Assembly: GCA_034111045.1 (NCBI GenBank)
Contig: JAWUYA010000011.1
Location: 1-64,000 of the forward strand
DNA from: JALJPB01 sp034111045
Lineage (GTDB): Bacteria > Pseudomonadota > Gammaproteobacteria > Enterobacterales > Alteromonadaceae
Length of the DNA: 64,000 nucleotides
Direction of reading: 5' to 3'
Shown one piece after another: positions 36,621-45,413 of this stretch. Each line of letters begins with the position of its first letter. Position 1 is the first letter of the stretch. Both the position numbers and the translations under genes were made by a program. The notes beneath the pieces were generated by a model. It had not been told where the DNA came from. It saw only the letters and a program-made list of their open reading frames with translations, and searched no databases.

Positions 36621-36701
36621 GGTCGCACCGTTTTAGATGAATAAATCCCTCTTAATACGATTTTAATATCTCCACTATTTTTATTAGCTGTTTTTGAATA
36701 A

Positions 36702-37613
36702 TCACTTTGTCATTTTTGTATGTGATGCCGCCATCAGCATTTTGTTCCTCAACCACTTGTTAGCAGGGTCTTTATCTACATTGACATGCCAGTACAAATG
36801 AACATCAATATCGGTTAATTCAACGGGCATGTTAAAAATAGAAATATCGAGCATTTCACTGTACATTTGGGCTGCAATTTTTGGTAAAGTCAATAACATA
36901 TCGTTACCTATGATGACTCTACACGCGGCTAAGGCATGCTGACACCTTAAAGCAATATTGCGATGTAACCCTAATCGTGATAACTCAAAATCTTCAAGTC
37001 CAGGGCCGCTAGAGCGAGACGAAACTAATACATGGTCAAGACCAAGGTAGGTTTTTAAATCCAAACTTTTAGACAAATCAGGATGATCTTTTCTTGCTAC
37101 AACCACCAGTTGGTCTTGTTCAAGTTGGGTATGCAAAATATTATTACTGACAGGAAATAATGCATCTATTGCTAAGTCAATATCTCCACTTGCTAACTTA
37201 TTTTCCAATTCGGTTCGGCGTACTCTGACATTACTACGTAAATTTATAGAGGGAGACTCTTTTGATAAACTTTCCATAAGTATAGGTAAATAGTAGGGCT
37301 CTAATGAGCCGTGTAATGATAGTGCGAAGTTTTTTCGCGAGGTAAGTGGTTCAAATTGCCGAGACTGCACTAAACAAACCTGCAGTTGATGTAATGCCTC
37401 TCTAACGTCAGCAATGACGTTTTTTGCAACCGGGGTTGGTCGCATTTCATTACCCTGCCTAATAAATAAGGCATCATCAAAATAGGTGCGTAATTTGCCT
37501 AATGAATGACTGACCGCAGGTTGCGATAAATTTAGCACAGAGGCCGCTTTAGTTATATTACCTTCACAATATATTGCATCAAAGACTACAAATAAATTTA
37601 AATCTATTTTCAT
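36702..37613 (-). CDS. LysR family transcriptional regulator
   Basis: A 303-aa LysR-type regulator. The winged HTH spans 1-65 (FVVFDAIYCEGNITKAASVLNL then SQPAVSHSLGKLRTYFDDALFIR), followed by a linker helix and a substrate-binding domain of two alpha/beta lobes (for example LDLKTYLGLDHVLVSSRSSG). The hinge and C-terminus resemble the NodD/LeuO branch, with GPGLEDFELSRLGLHR typical of that group. It is divergent from the catabolic operon beginning at 37925, and a dyad element lies between them and again upstream of the MaoC gene, so it probably controls both. The inducer is unknown; an acyl-CoA or hydroxy-acid intermediate is a reasonable guess. Confidence 0.92.
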   Translation of the reverse strand: MKIDLNLFVVFDAIYCEGNITKAASVLNLSQPAVSHSLGKLRTYFDDALFIRQGNEMRPTPVAKNVIADVREALHQLQVCLVQSRQFEPLTSRKNFALSLHGSLEPYYLPILMESLSKESPSINLRSNVRVRRTELENKLASGDIDLAIDALFPVSNNILHTQLEQDQLVVVARKDHPDLSKSLDLKTYLGLDHVLVSSRSSGPGLEDFELSRLGLHRNIALRCQHALAACRVIIGNDMLLTLPKIAAQMYSEMLDISIFNMPVELTDIDVHLYWHVNVDKDPANKWLRNKMLMAASHTKMTK

Positions 37614-37679
37614 ACTTATTCATTACTCTTGTGTTGCCAGTGGTAAACGCTGAACAATAGTGTTAGCTAATTCGTTTAT

Positions 37680-37731
37680 ACTATTCAATATTCAAATAGT
37701 AGGTTATTAGAACTATTCATTTGTTTAATTT
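37680..37731 (+). promoter_or_regulatory. LysR-type operator, site A
   Basis: ACTATTC-N7-AAATAGT (37680-37700, one mismatch from a perfect dyad), then 10 bp, then a third half-site ACTATTC at 37712-37718 and a T-rich tail to 37731. The element is collinear with site B at 44781-44832, where the last 21 bp are identical. It lies 66 bp upstream of the LysR start and about 190 bp upstream of the histidine phosphatase gene. Recognition site plus extra half-site is the usual LysR architecture. Confidence 0.7.
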
Positions 37732-37821
37732 AGAGTGTGGGCTTAGCATAGTCAAGTATCTTTGGTATATGGGTAAATAAATTGACACGCTAGCTATTAT
37801 CAGTTGAACGAAGGGGTGAAT

Positions 37822-37923
37822 ATGGTTGTTCATATCAAAAATACAATAAGTCAAACAATAAAAGACGACTATTTAATGATGTCTGTATTGATTGCTAATT
37901 TTTTCGTGAATATAAGGTTCTAA
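37822..37923 (+). CDS. possible 33-aa leader peptide or small protein
   Basis: A short frame from ATG 37822 with AAGGGG 5 nt upstream, a better ribosome binding site than most genes here have. It encodes 33 residues beginning MVVHIKNTISQTIKDD, with a hydrophobic second half (MMSVLIANFFVNI). Its TAA is separated by one base from the ATG of the histidine phosphatase, so the two would be translationally coupled. I do not recognise it; it could be a chance frame. Confidence 0.4.
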   Translation: MVVHIKNTISQTIKDDYLMMSVLIANFFVNIRF

Positions 37924-37924
37924 A

Positions 37925-38659
37925 ATGGCGGCAATCTATTTGATTCGACATGGTCAAGCGTCTTTTGGGAGCGCTGAGTATGATTTGCTATCGGAAAAAG
38001 GTAGTAAACAAGGCGTGATTTTAGGTCAGTCTTGGCGATCAAATGTGGTACCTAGCAAGTTTTATTCTGGAGATTTATTACGCCATAATCAAACACTAAA
38101 ATGTTTTGCCGAGGGGTATAAAGGCGAAGAAACGCCTATCATTATCCATTCAGGTTTTAATGAATTTGACCATGTCGATATCCTTACTAACTATAATGCT
38201 AAGTGGCTTAATCTCTCAAAAATGAGTGAAGAAATTAATCAATTTAAAGATCCAAATAGAACCTTTCAAAAAGAGTTTTCAAAGGCTTTAGAACGCTGGA
38301 TAACCGCTGATAACGATCACCAATATAAAGAAAGCTGGCTTCAATTTAAAACACGGTGTTTACGTGCACTGCAAGATGTCATTGACCAAGAATTAGCGAA
38401 TAACCGAAAAATGGTCTGTGGATTAAATGATGAAAAAAAAGCTAAAGATATTTTAGTGTTTACCTCTGGTGGAACTATTTCGGTTATTGTTCAACACATT
38501 TTACAATTAACTGACCACCATGCTTTACAAATTAATCAACAATCAAGAAATACCAGTGTCACTAAACTACTTTTTTCTGAAAATATGTTGAGTGTTGATT
38601 ATTTTAATAATTACAGTCATTTAGAACAGGCTGGCGATAGCTGGGTAACGTTTAGGTGA
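37925..38659 (+). CDS. histidine phosphatase family protein
   Basis: A 244-aa member of the phosphoglycerate mutase-like branch. The catalytic R8-H9-G10 motif (YLIRHGQASFG) is at the N-terminus, with the second-half histidine loop seen as VFTSGGTISVI in place of the usual H-G-G. The absence of a clear second histidine there suggests altered chemistry. First full gene of the plus-strand catabolic run. Given the neighbouring acyl-CoA kinase-type gene, a role in handling a phosphorylated intermediate is possible but is inference only. AAGG 8 nt before ATG. Confidence 0.82.
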   Translation: MAAIYLIRHGQASFGSAEYDLLSEKGSKQGVILGQSWRSNVVPSKFYSGDLLRHNQTLKCFAEGYKGEETPIIIHSGFNEFDHVDILTNYNAKWLNLSKMSEEINQFKDPNRTFQKEFSKALERWITADNDHQYKESWLQFKTRCLRALQDVIDQELANNRKMVCGLNDEKKAKDILVFTSGGTISVIVQHILQLTDHHALQINQQSRNTSVTKLLFSENMLSVDYFNNYSHLEQAGDSWVTFR

Positions 38660-38709
38660 CATCACTAGTATAGTCAAAACAATTAACTAAAATTTAGGTG
38701 GAAAATAAC

Positions 38710-39480
38710 ATGAGTAAAGACAATTTATTTGATTTATCGGGAAAAATAGCCTTGGTTACAGGTGCAAGCCGTGGTATTGGGGAAAGTATCGCCAAACTTT
38801 TGGCCCATCATGGTGCCCACGTTATTGTTTCAAGTCGTAAAATTGAAGGTTGTCAAAAGGTAGTTGACAGTATTGTTGATGCTGGTGGTAGTGCTCAAGC
38901 TATGACATGTCATATCGGTGAAATGGCACAAATTGAGTCAATATTTAATCAAATTTCATCAGAGCACGGTAAGCTCGATATTTTAGTCAACAATGCCGCG
39001 GCAAATCCGTATTTTGGTCACATACTCGATACGGACTTAAGTGCTTTTCAAAAGACGGTGGACGTTAACATTCGCGGTTACTTCTTTATGTCCAGCGCAG
39101 GTGCAAAGTTAATGAAAGAAAATGGTGGCGGCTCCATTGTTAATGTTGCTTCTATTAATGGCGTTATTCCTGGTGATTTTCAAGGCATTTATTCTATAAC
39201 AAAAGCCGCAGTTATTTCTATGACCAAAGCGTTTGCCAAAGAATGCGCTCAATTTAATATTCGCGTAAACGCTTTATTACCCGGTGGAACAGACACTAAG
39301 TTTGCTTCAACCCTAGTGAATAATCCCGAAATTCTTGAACACATGCTACATCACGTTCCAATGAAACGTATAGCACAACCAGACGAAATGGCCGGTACTG
39401 TATTGTACTTAGCGTCTGAGGCATCGAGTTATACAACAGGTACAGCCATTAATGTTGATGGCGGTTTTTTGATTGGTTAA
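38710..39480 (+). CDS. SDR family oxidoreductase (DHRS4-like)
   Basis: A 256-aa classical short-chain dehydrogenase. The NAD(P) loop is TGASRGIG at about 17-24, the structural NNAAANP replaces NNAG, the catalytic serine is in VASINGV, and Y-x-x-x-K is YSITK. The end is NVDGGFLIG. The length and IVSSRK after the second strand (arginine favouring NADPH) fit carbonyl or hydroxyacyl reductases. The ATG at 38710 has AGGTGGA upstream; the GTG at 38698 is less likely. A reductase step on a ketoacyl-CoA, as LvaD does for levulinyl-CoA, would suit the neighbourhood. Confidence 0.88.
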   Translation: MSKDNLFDLSGKIALVTGASRGIGESIAKLLAHHGAHVIVSSRKIEGCQKVVDSIVDAGGSAQAMTCHIGEMAQIESIFNQISSEHGKLDILVNNAAANPYFGHILDTDLSAFQKTVDVNIRGYFFMSSAGAKLMKENGGGSIVNVASINGVIPGDFQGIYSITKAAVISMTKAFAKECAQFNIRVNALLPGGTDTKFASTLVNNPEILEHMLHHVPMKRIAQPDEMAGTVLYLASEASSYTTGTAINVDGGFLIG

Positions 39481-39526
39481 TCCCTAAGAGGTTAATGCTA
39501 ATCGGTAGTGACGTTATCAATAATTA

Positions 39527-39550
39527 GGTCTGTTGTTCAATCAACAGGCC
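39527..39550 (+). repeat. intercistronic hairpin between SDR and ACAD11-type genes
   Basis: GGTCTGTTG (39527-39535) and CAACAGGCC (39542-39550) form a 9-bp stem with one G-T pair and a 6-nt loop. No U tract follows, so partial termination or mRNA end protection within the operon is more likely than full termination. Confidence 0.5.
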
Positions 39551-39649
39551 CTAACAAAGATGCATTGATGAAATTAAGTTAAAAGCGATCCGTTATATCA
39601 AACATAAAACATAAAATTTAAAATAGCAAAAGCTAACAGAGGATATCCG

Positions 39650-40861
39650 ATGAATTTTGAATACAGTGACAAGGTCAAAGAACTGATAAATAGAGTTACT
39701 TCATTTATGGAGGAGCATGTTTACCCTAATGAAGAAGCCATGCATAAGCAGGTAAGTCTTCATCCCTGGTCAACACCCCCATTACTGGAAACGTTAAAAG
39801 CCAAAGCAAAAGCGCAAGGTTTATGGAATTTATTTTTACCTGTTGCTTACGGAAAATATAGTGCAGGGCTTACCAATTTAGAATATGCACCCTTAGCTGA
39901 AATTATGGGGAAAGTGATGTGGGGACCGGAAGTCTTTAATTGTTCAGCACCTGACACCGGTAATATGGAAGTATTGGCTAAATACGGTAACGAAGCGCAG
40001 AAAAAACAATGGCTAGAACCTTTGTTGGAAGGAAAAATTCGTTCTGCTTTTGCGATGACGGAGCCTGAAGTTGCCTCAAGTGATGCGACTAACATTGAAA
40101 TGCGTATTGAACGAGACGGTGATGAATATGTGATCAACGGACGTAAGTTTTACATCAGTGGCGCATGCCGTAAACAATGTGAAATTATGATCGTGATGGG
40201 TAAAACTGATCCTGAAAATAGCAATCGCCATATTCAACAGTCTCAAGTATTAGTTCCGATGAATACGCCGGGGGTCACTATTGTACGTCCGATGCAAGTA
40301 TTTGGTTATGACGATGCACCCGAGGGACACGCGGAAGTCACTTTTGAAAATGTTCGTGTCCCCGTTGACAATATTATTGTTGGTGAAGGCAAAGGTTTTG
40401 AAATTGCCCAAGGTCGTTTAGGTCCAGGACGTATTCATCATTGCATGCGCTCGATTGGCGTTGCACAACGTGCCTTAGATTTAATGTGTAAACGTGTTAA
40501 TGAACGCATTGTTTTTGGTCGTCCAATGATCAAACAACAATCGGTAAGAGAAGATATTGCCAAATCAGCGTGTCAGATTGAACAAGCCCGTTTAATGACT
40601 CTTAAAGCGGCACAAAAAATGGATACTGATGGTAATAAAGCCGCTAAAGACTTAATCGCGATGATCAAAATTGTCGCACCAAGTATGTCCCTTGATGTTA
40701 TCGACCGCGCTATTCAATGTCATGGTGCCGTTGGTGTCAGTCAAGACACTTTCTTAGCCCATGCTTATGCTGGGCAACGTACTTTACGTTTAGCGGATGG
40801 GCCAGACCAAGTTCATATGATGCAATTAGGGCGTGATTTAGTGAAAAAAATCAGTCGCTAA
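39650..40861 (+). CDS. acyl-CoA dehydrogenase, ACAD10/ACAD11 type
   Basis: A 403-aa flavin enzyme. FAD/substrate segments include FAMTEPEVASSDATN, GRKFYISGA and GPGRIHHCMRSIGVAQRAL. The C-terminal half, with MDTDGNKAAKDLIAMIK, GAVGVSQDTFLAHAYAG and RTLRLADGPDQVH, closely follows the dehydrogenase domain of animal ACAD11. ACAD11-type and bacterial LvaC enzymes act on phosphorylated 4-hydroxyacyl-CoAs, removing phosphate to give an isomerisable acyl-CoA. The next gene encodes the matching kinase domain, which strengthens this reading. Ribosome binding site AGAGGATA precedes the ATG at 39650. Confidence 0.9.
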   Translation: MNFEYSDKVKELINRVTSFMEEHVYPNEEAMHKQVSLHPWSTPPLLETLKAKAKAQGLWNLFLPVAYGKYSAGLTNLEYAPLAEIMGKVMWGPEVFNCSAPDTGNMEVLAKYGNEAQKKQWLEPLLEGKIRSAFAMTEPEVASSDATNIEMRIERDGDEYVINGRKFYISGACRKQCEIMIVMGKTDPENSNRHIQQSQVLVPMNTPGVTIVRPMQVFGYDDAPEGHAEVTFENVRVPVDNIIVGEGKGFEIAQGRLGPGRIHHCMRSIGVAQRALDLMCKRVNERIVFGRPMIKQQSVREDIAKSACQIEQARLMTLKAAQKMDTDGNKAAKDLIAMIKIVAPSMSLDVIDRAIQCHGAVGVSQDTFLAHAYAGQRTLRLADGPDQVHMMQLGRDLVKKISR

Positions 40862-40930
40862 CGTTATTAATAACTTGGGTGTTAATTCAATCTTCCAAGT
40901 AAGAATGTTTTATCTTAAGGGTGTTATCTA

Positions 40931-41968
40931 ATGTCAGAAGTTTTAGCAATTGATCTTGAAACGTTAACCGGTTATCTCGAAGCACATGTTGAAGGCTTTA
41001 AAGGTCCAGTAACGCTTGATAAGTTCCCTGGTGGACAGTCAAACCCTACCTTTAAAGTGTCTGCGCAGTCAGGCCTTTATGTCTTACGTAGGCAGCCTCC
41101 AGGAAAATTATTAAAATCGGCACATGCTGTTGACCGTGAATATAAAGTCCTTAATGCCCTAAAAGACAGCAATGTACCAGTAGCAAAAGTTTTCCACTTG
41201 TGTGAGGACATCAGCATCATAGGTTCAATGTTTTATCTCATGGAATACTGTGATGGCATTGTTTATTGGAGTGCCTCATTAGCTGAAATTGACAGTAATA
41301 AACGTCGAGCTCAAATGTATGATGCGATGAATAAAGCTCTAGTTGCTTTACATAGTGTTGACGTTGGTGTCGTTGGATTAAGTGATTACGGGAAAGCGGG
41401 GAACTACTTTGAACGTCAATTAGGGCGTTGGACCTCACAATACCGTGTAACCGAGCTACAAAAAATTAACGCCATGGATGAGTTAAGCCAATGGTTAGAA
41501 GCACATTTACCTGCAGATGACGGCAGGGTTTGTCTAGTCCATGGTGATTTTCGATTAGATAACATGATGTTCGGTAAAGATAAAGCCGAAATTATTGCTA
41601 TTCTAGATTGGGAACTTTCTACCTTAGGCCATCCTTATGCTGATTTGGCTTATCAATGTATGCAATTACGTATGCCATCAGGAATGGGCAGTATAGACGG
41701 TTTAAGAGATGTTGACCGCGCAAGTTTGGGTATTCCAAGTGAAGCCGAATATGTCGCTCAATATTGTCAACGAATGGGTATTGCAGGTATTGATAATTGG
41801 ACATTCTATTTGGCTTTTAGTTTTTTCCGTTTGGCTGCCATAGTACAAGGTGTTGCTAAACGTGCTACCCAAGGAAATGCTTCAAATGAAAATGCCAATA
41901 AAGTGGGTTCTTTCGTCGAGCCACTAGCGAAAATGGCTTTACAGGTTATTGCTGAAGAAAAAGTGTAA
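40931..41968 (+). CDS. phosphotransferase, ACAD10/ACAD11 kinase-domain type
   Basis: A 345-aa protein-kinase-like (APH) phosphotransferase. It has the glycine-rich/substrate segment FPGGQSNPTFKV, the ATP-lysine region YVLRRQPPGKLLKSAHAV, the hinge FYLMEYCDG, the catalytic HGDFRLDNMMF (Brenner motif) and the metal-binding ILDWELSTLGHPYADLAY. These match the N-terminal domain of animal ACAD11 rather than antibiotic kinases. In ACAD11 and in LvaA of Pseudomonas the fold phosphorylates the 4-hydroxyl of 4-hydroxyacyl-CoA. Here it is a separate gene 69 nt after the dehydrogenase, so the fused animal enzyme is split. No LvaB-like small partner is seen. Confidence 0.9.
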   Translation: MSEVLAIDLETLTGYLEAHVEGFKGPVTLDKFPGGQSNPTFKVSAQSGLYVLRRQPPGKLLKSAHAVDREYKVLNALKDSNVPVAKVFHLCEDISIIGSMFYLMEYCDGIVYWSASLAEIDSNKRRAQMYDAMNKALVALHSVDVGVVGLSDYGKAGNYFERQLGRWTSQYRVTELQKINAMDELSQWLEAHLPADDGRVCLVHGDFRLDNMMFGKDKAEIIAILDWELSTLGHPYADLAYQCMQLRMPSGMGSIDGLRDVDRASLGIPSEAEYVAQYCQRMGIAGIDNWTFYLAFSFFRLAAIVQGVAKRATQGNASNENANKVGSFVEPLAKMALQVIAEEKV

Positions 41969-42012
41969 AGATGAAATATAAAAACCATGACCAAAATGAA
42001 AGGAGTTATCCC

Positions 42013-42774
42013 ATGGACCCGTTATTAGATTTTACAGGTAAAGTTGCTGTTATCACAGGTGCTGCCCAAGGTTTTGGAAAATTACTTGCTGAGGCATTGG
42101 CGCAACGTGGTGCTAAATTAGTGATCAGCGACATTAAAGAGTCGGCTGTTCTTAAGGTTGCTGCTGATATTGCAGCAACAGGCGCTGAAATTATTGCCTT
42201 AAAATGTGATGTCTCTAACAATGATGATTGCAAAGCCATGGTTGACGCTGCTATTGAAAATTTTGGTCGTGTGGATATTGGCGTAAACAATGCGGGCGTT
42301 GCTCATGGCTTTCATGCATTACATGAAATTGATGAAGCATTAATGGACGCTCAGTTTGCTATCAACGTTAAAGGGGTGCAATTTGGTATGCGTTATCAAA
42401 TTGAGCAAATGTTGAAACAAGAAGGTGGAGTAATTCTTAATGTCAGCTCAATGGCAGGCCTTGGCGGTGCAGCAAAAGTTGGCGCTTATTCTATGGCTAA
42501 ACATGCGGTTATTGGCCTAACCAAAACAGGTGCGGTTGAATACGGTCGTCACAATATTCGAATCAATGCCATCTGCCCATTTTTTACCTTAACGCAAATG
42601 GTCACTGATATGGCTGATGAGCACATGCAGCTTAAAATGAGCCAAGGTTCACCAATGAAACGATTAGGTGAACCGAAAGAGATTGTTGCCATGATGCTGA
42701 TGATGTTGTCACCGGCCAATAGTTACATGACCGGTCAATGTATCGCAATAGATGGCGGTGTATCCGCAGCTTAA
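42013..42774 (+). CDS. SDR family oxidoreductase
   Basis: A 253-aa classical SDR. The cofactor loop is TGAAQGFG, D-I follows the second strand (VISDIKES, favouring NAD), NNAG is at NVGVNNAG-like IGVNNAGVAHG, the serine at NVSSMAG, the catalytic YSMAK, and the end is GQCIAIDGG. The frame is open back to 41971, but AAAGGAG ends 7 nt before the ATG at 42013, which also starts the conserved domain. Between an acyl-CoA kinase and an acyl-CoA dehydrogenase it is likely a hydroxyacyl-CoA or alcohol dehydrogenase of the same pathway. Confidence 0.88.
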   Translation: MDPLLDFTGKVAVITGAAQGFGKLLAEALAQRGAKLVISDIKESAVLKVAADIAATGAEIIALKCDVSNNDDCKAMVDAAIENFGRVDIGVNNAGVAHGFHALHEIDEALMDAQFAINVKGVQFGMRYQIEQMLKQEGGVILNVSSMAGLGGAAKVGAYSMAKHAVIGLTKTGAVEYGRHNIRINAICPFFTLTQMVTDMADEHMQLKMSQGSPMKRLGEPKEIVAMMLMMLSPANSYMTGQCIAIDGGVSAA

Positions 42775-42847
42775 GAAACTGCAGATTAACAGTGCCGCTT
42801 AATTTCATCCTTATTTAATAAGACAAAAAGAAGAATAAGAGAATAAT

Positions 42848-44653
42848 ATGCCTGCAACATTAATGAATGAACGTGACCTTGAATTTATGCTTTATGAACT
42901 GTTTGATAGTGAAGCGTTACTTAGCAGAGAACGTTATCAAGATCATGACCGCCATACCTTTAATGAAGTAGTGAATACCGCAAAAGTCATAGCAGAAAAG
43001 CACTTTTTGCCTATTCGGCAAAAGCTTGATACCCATCAACCGACCTTTGATGGGAAAAATGTTCATCTCATTCCAGAACTCAAACCCGCTATTGAAGCGG
43101 TAATCAACTCTGGTATTGGGTCTTCAACGGCCGATTATGATTTAGGTGGAATGCAACTGCCTCCGATTATTGCCAGTGCTGCAGGTGCCTACCTCTCTGT
43201 AGCCGGTGGTTTGGGCATGGGCTACGTTATGTTAACCACGGCTAACGCCAATTTATTGCAAACACATGGAAGTGATGAGCTGATTGAAACATGGGTAAAA
43301 CCGATGCGAGAAGGCCGGTTTATGGGCACCATGGCGATGACTGAGCCAGGAAGCGGTTCAGGTTTAGGCGATTTAACCACCAAAGCTATTAAAGCAGCAG
43401 ATGGGTCTTATCGTATTACCGGCAATAAAATCTTCATTTCGGGTGGCGATCATGACTTAAGTGAAAATATAGTACACTTAGTGCTTGCGCGTTTACAAGA
43501 TGGCCCCAAAGGCGTTAAAGGCCTTTCACTCTTTGTGGTACCTAAATATTTGGTTAATGATGATGGCTCCATAGGTGAAGATAATGAAGTCGCTTTGGCG
43601 GGCTTGTTTCACAAAATGGGCGGCCGCGCTCAAACATCAACAGCACTGAGCTTTGGAGAGAAAAACGGTTCGATAGGTTACTTGGTGGGTGAAGAAAATT
43701 GTGGTCTGAAATACATGTTTCACATGATGAATGAAGCCCGTATTATGGTGGGTACTGGCGCTGCAGTTCTTGCTGTTGCCGGCTATCAATATTCACTTGA
43801 TTATGCTAAGAATCGGCCACAAGGGCGCTCGCCTTCATGTAAAGACCCGCTTTCACCCATGGTTAACATTATTGAACATGCAGACGTTCGTCGAATGTTA
43901 TTAGCACAAAAATCCTATGCAGAAGGTGCGCTGTCATTAGTGTTATATGGTACACAGTTAAGTGATGATGAACGAACGGCACCCACACCAGAGCAGCGAG
44001 AATACGCTCATACCTTATTAGATTTTTTAACGCCAATAATTAAAACCTGGCCGTCTGAATATGGACCTAAAGCTAATTCATATGCTATTCAAGTGATGGG
44101 CGGCTATGGTTATATCAATGAACACCCTGTAGAGATGTTTTATCGTGATAATCGCTTAAATCCTATTCATGAAGGAACTACGGGGATCCAATCCTTAGAT
44201 CTTATGACCCGCAAAGTACCGATGAATAAAATGAAGGGTTACACGGCAACGATAAATGAAATAATTAACACTATCGAAGTCGCTCAGCCATACGATAGTT
44301 TAAGTGAATTTGTTGTTCAATTAAAAGAGGCGGTTAAGTGCTTAGAATTAACAACACAAGAAGTGCTAACGGCAATGTCGACCAAAAATATTGATTTAGC
44401 CTTAGCCAATTCGGTAAAGTACTTGGAGCTGTTTGGCCACGTTATTATTGCGTGGTTGTGGTTAAAACAAGGTATTGTTGCGACACGTGCTCTAGCTGAA
44501 CACCCACATATAGAAGATGAACACTTTTATCAGGGTAAATTACAAACACTACAGTATTTTTATCGGTTTGAATTAACAAAAATCGCTGTCTGGTCAACTA
44601 TTCTCACCAGTACTGACCCTACCAGTTTTGAGATGAAGGCTGAATGGTTTTAA
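42848..44653 (+). CDS. long acyl-CoA dehydrogenase with C-terminal ACAD extension
   Basis: A 601-aa acyl-CoA dehydrogenase of the long FadE-like/DmdC-like class. Substrate/FAD segments are MAMTEPGSGSGLGD, ITGNKIFISGGDHD and NEARIMVGTGA. The catalytic-glutamate region reads VMGGYGYINEHPVEMFYRD, followed by INPIHEGTTGIQ-like LNPIHEGTTGIQSLD. About 120 extra residues form the C-terminal helical domain of this class. Relatives oxidise medium-chain acyl-CoAs or 3-methylthiopropionyl-CoA; the exact substrate is not determinable. It closes the first operon: 256 bp without a gene follow. Confidence 0.9.
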   Translation: MPATLMNERDLEFMLYELFDSEALLSRERYQDHDRHTFNEVVNTAKVIAEKHFLPIRQKLDTHQPTFDGKNVHLIPELKPAIEAVINSGIGSSTADYDLGGMQLPPIIASAAGAYLSVAGGLGMGYVMLTTANANLLQTHGSDELIETWVKPMREGRFMGTMAMTEPGSGSGLGDLTTKAIKAADGSYRITGNKIFISGGDHDLSENIVHLVLARLQDGPKGVKGLSLFVVPKYLVNDDGSIGEDNEVALAGLFHKMGGRAQTSTALSFGEKNGSIGYLVGEENCGLKYMFHMMNEARIMVGTGAAVLAVAGYQYSLDYAKNRPQGRSPSCKDPLSPMVNIIEHADVRRMLLAQKSYAEGALSLVLYGTQLSDDERTAPTPEQREYAHTLLDFLTPIIKTWPSEYGPKANSYAIQVMGGYGYINEHPVEMFYRDNRLNPIHEGTTGIQSLDLMTRKVPMNKMKGYTATINEIINTIEVAQPYDSLSEFVVQLKEAVKCLELTTQEVLTAMSTKNIDLALANSVKYLELFGHVIIAWLWLKQGIVATRALAEHPHIEDEHFYQGKLQTLQYFYRFELTKIAVWSTILTSTDPTSFEMKAEWF

Positions 44654-44780
44654 CTGACTTTGGTAGAGGGAAAAGCCTATCAAAAACTAAAAGAATATAA
44701 CTATATTAAACGTTATCGATCTTTTAGAGGATGATTTATTTCGATATTATTTACAAACGTAAGTTAATATCAATCCATTA

Positions 44781-44832
44781 ACTATTCGCTGAGTGAATAG
44801 TGAGATATTAAAACTATTCATTTGTTTAATTT
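44781..44832 (+). promoter_or_regulatory. LysR-type operator, site B
   Basis: ACTATTC-N7-GAATAGT is a perfect dyad (44781-44801), followed after 11 bp by the third half-site ACTATTC (44813-44819) and a T-rich tail. Order and spacing equal those of site A at 37680-37731. It ends 80 bp before the MaoC start, a normal position for LysR activation. Confidence 0.7.
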
Positions 44833-44912
44833 TTAAGGGCCGATTAGCATGAATCATTGGTTAAATTTAATTTATCTGACGTTATGTCAACGATACAAAA
44901 AAAGAGGGAATG

Positions 44913-45380
44913 ATGCCTAAAGTAATTAATAGTAATGAAATAGCCGATTTTATCGGCTATCAAGCAGAGCCAACTGATTGGCACCAAATTACCCAAGACC
45001 AAATTAATCAATTTGCTGACTGTACGCTTGATCATCAATTTATTCATGTCGATGAAGAAAAAGCGAAAGCAACCCCTTTTGGCTCAACCATAGCTCATGG
45101 TTTTTTATCGTTATCTATGTTGTCTCATTTTGCTGAAAATTTCAGTGTTATTATTGATGGTTTTTATATGGGACTCAATGCTGGCTTTGATAAAGTCAGA
45201 TTTTTACAACCTGTTACCGTAGATAGTCGTATCAGAGCGCATGCGAAAACACTAACCATTGAAGAAAAAAAACCAGGGCAATTTCGTTTCTGTACTGAGG
45301 TAACGATTGAAATTGAAGGGGACAATACGCCTGCACTTGTTGCCCAGTGGATTTCAGTACAAATGGTTAAGTTAAGTTAA
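44913..45380 (+). CDS. MaoC family (R)-specific enoyl-CoA hydratase
   Basis: A 155-aa single-hotdog hydratase. The hydratase 2 motif is FADCTLDHQFIHVDEEKA, with catalytic Asp and His, then GSTIAHGFLSLSML, matching PhaJ/MaoC-like proteins that hydrate 2-enoyl-CoA to the (R)-3-hydroxy form. The second of two adjacent ATGs (44913) is spaced properly from GAGGG. First gene of the second operon, directly downstream of operator site B. The HSD17B4-type dehydrogenase encoded next would accept its (R)-3-hydroxyacyl-CoA product, as in the peroxisomal multifunctional enzyme 2. Confidence 0.9.
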   Translation: MPKVINSNEIADFIGYQAEPTDWHQITQDQINQFADCTLDHQFIHVDEEKAKATPFGSTIAHGFLSLSMLSHFAENFSVIIDGFYMGLNAGFDKVRFLQPVTVDSRIRAHAKTLTIEEKKPGQFRFCTEVTIEIEGDNTPALVAQWISVQMVKLS

Positions 45381-45413
45381 AAATTAATCACTGAAGCATT
45401 AGAAGGAAATAAC

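Noticed and set aside
40931..41968. Aminoglycoside resistance kinase
   Set aside because: The fold is shared, but the motifs and the adjacent gene match ACAD11, not antibiotic kinases.
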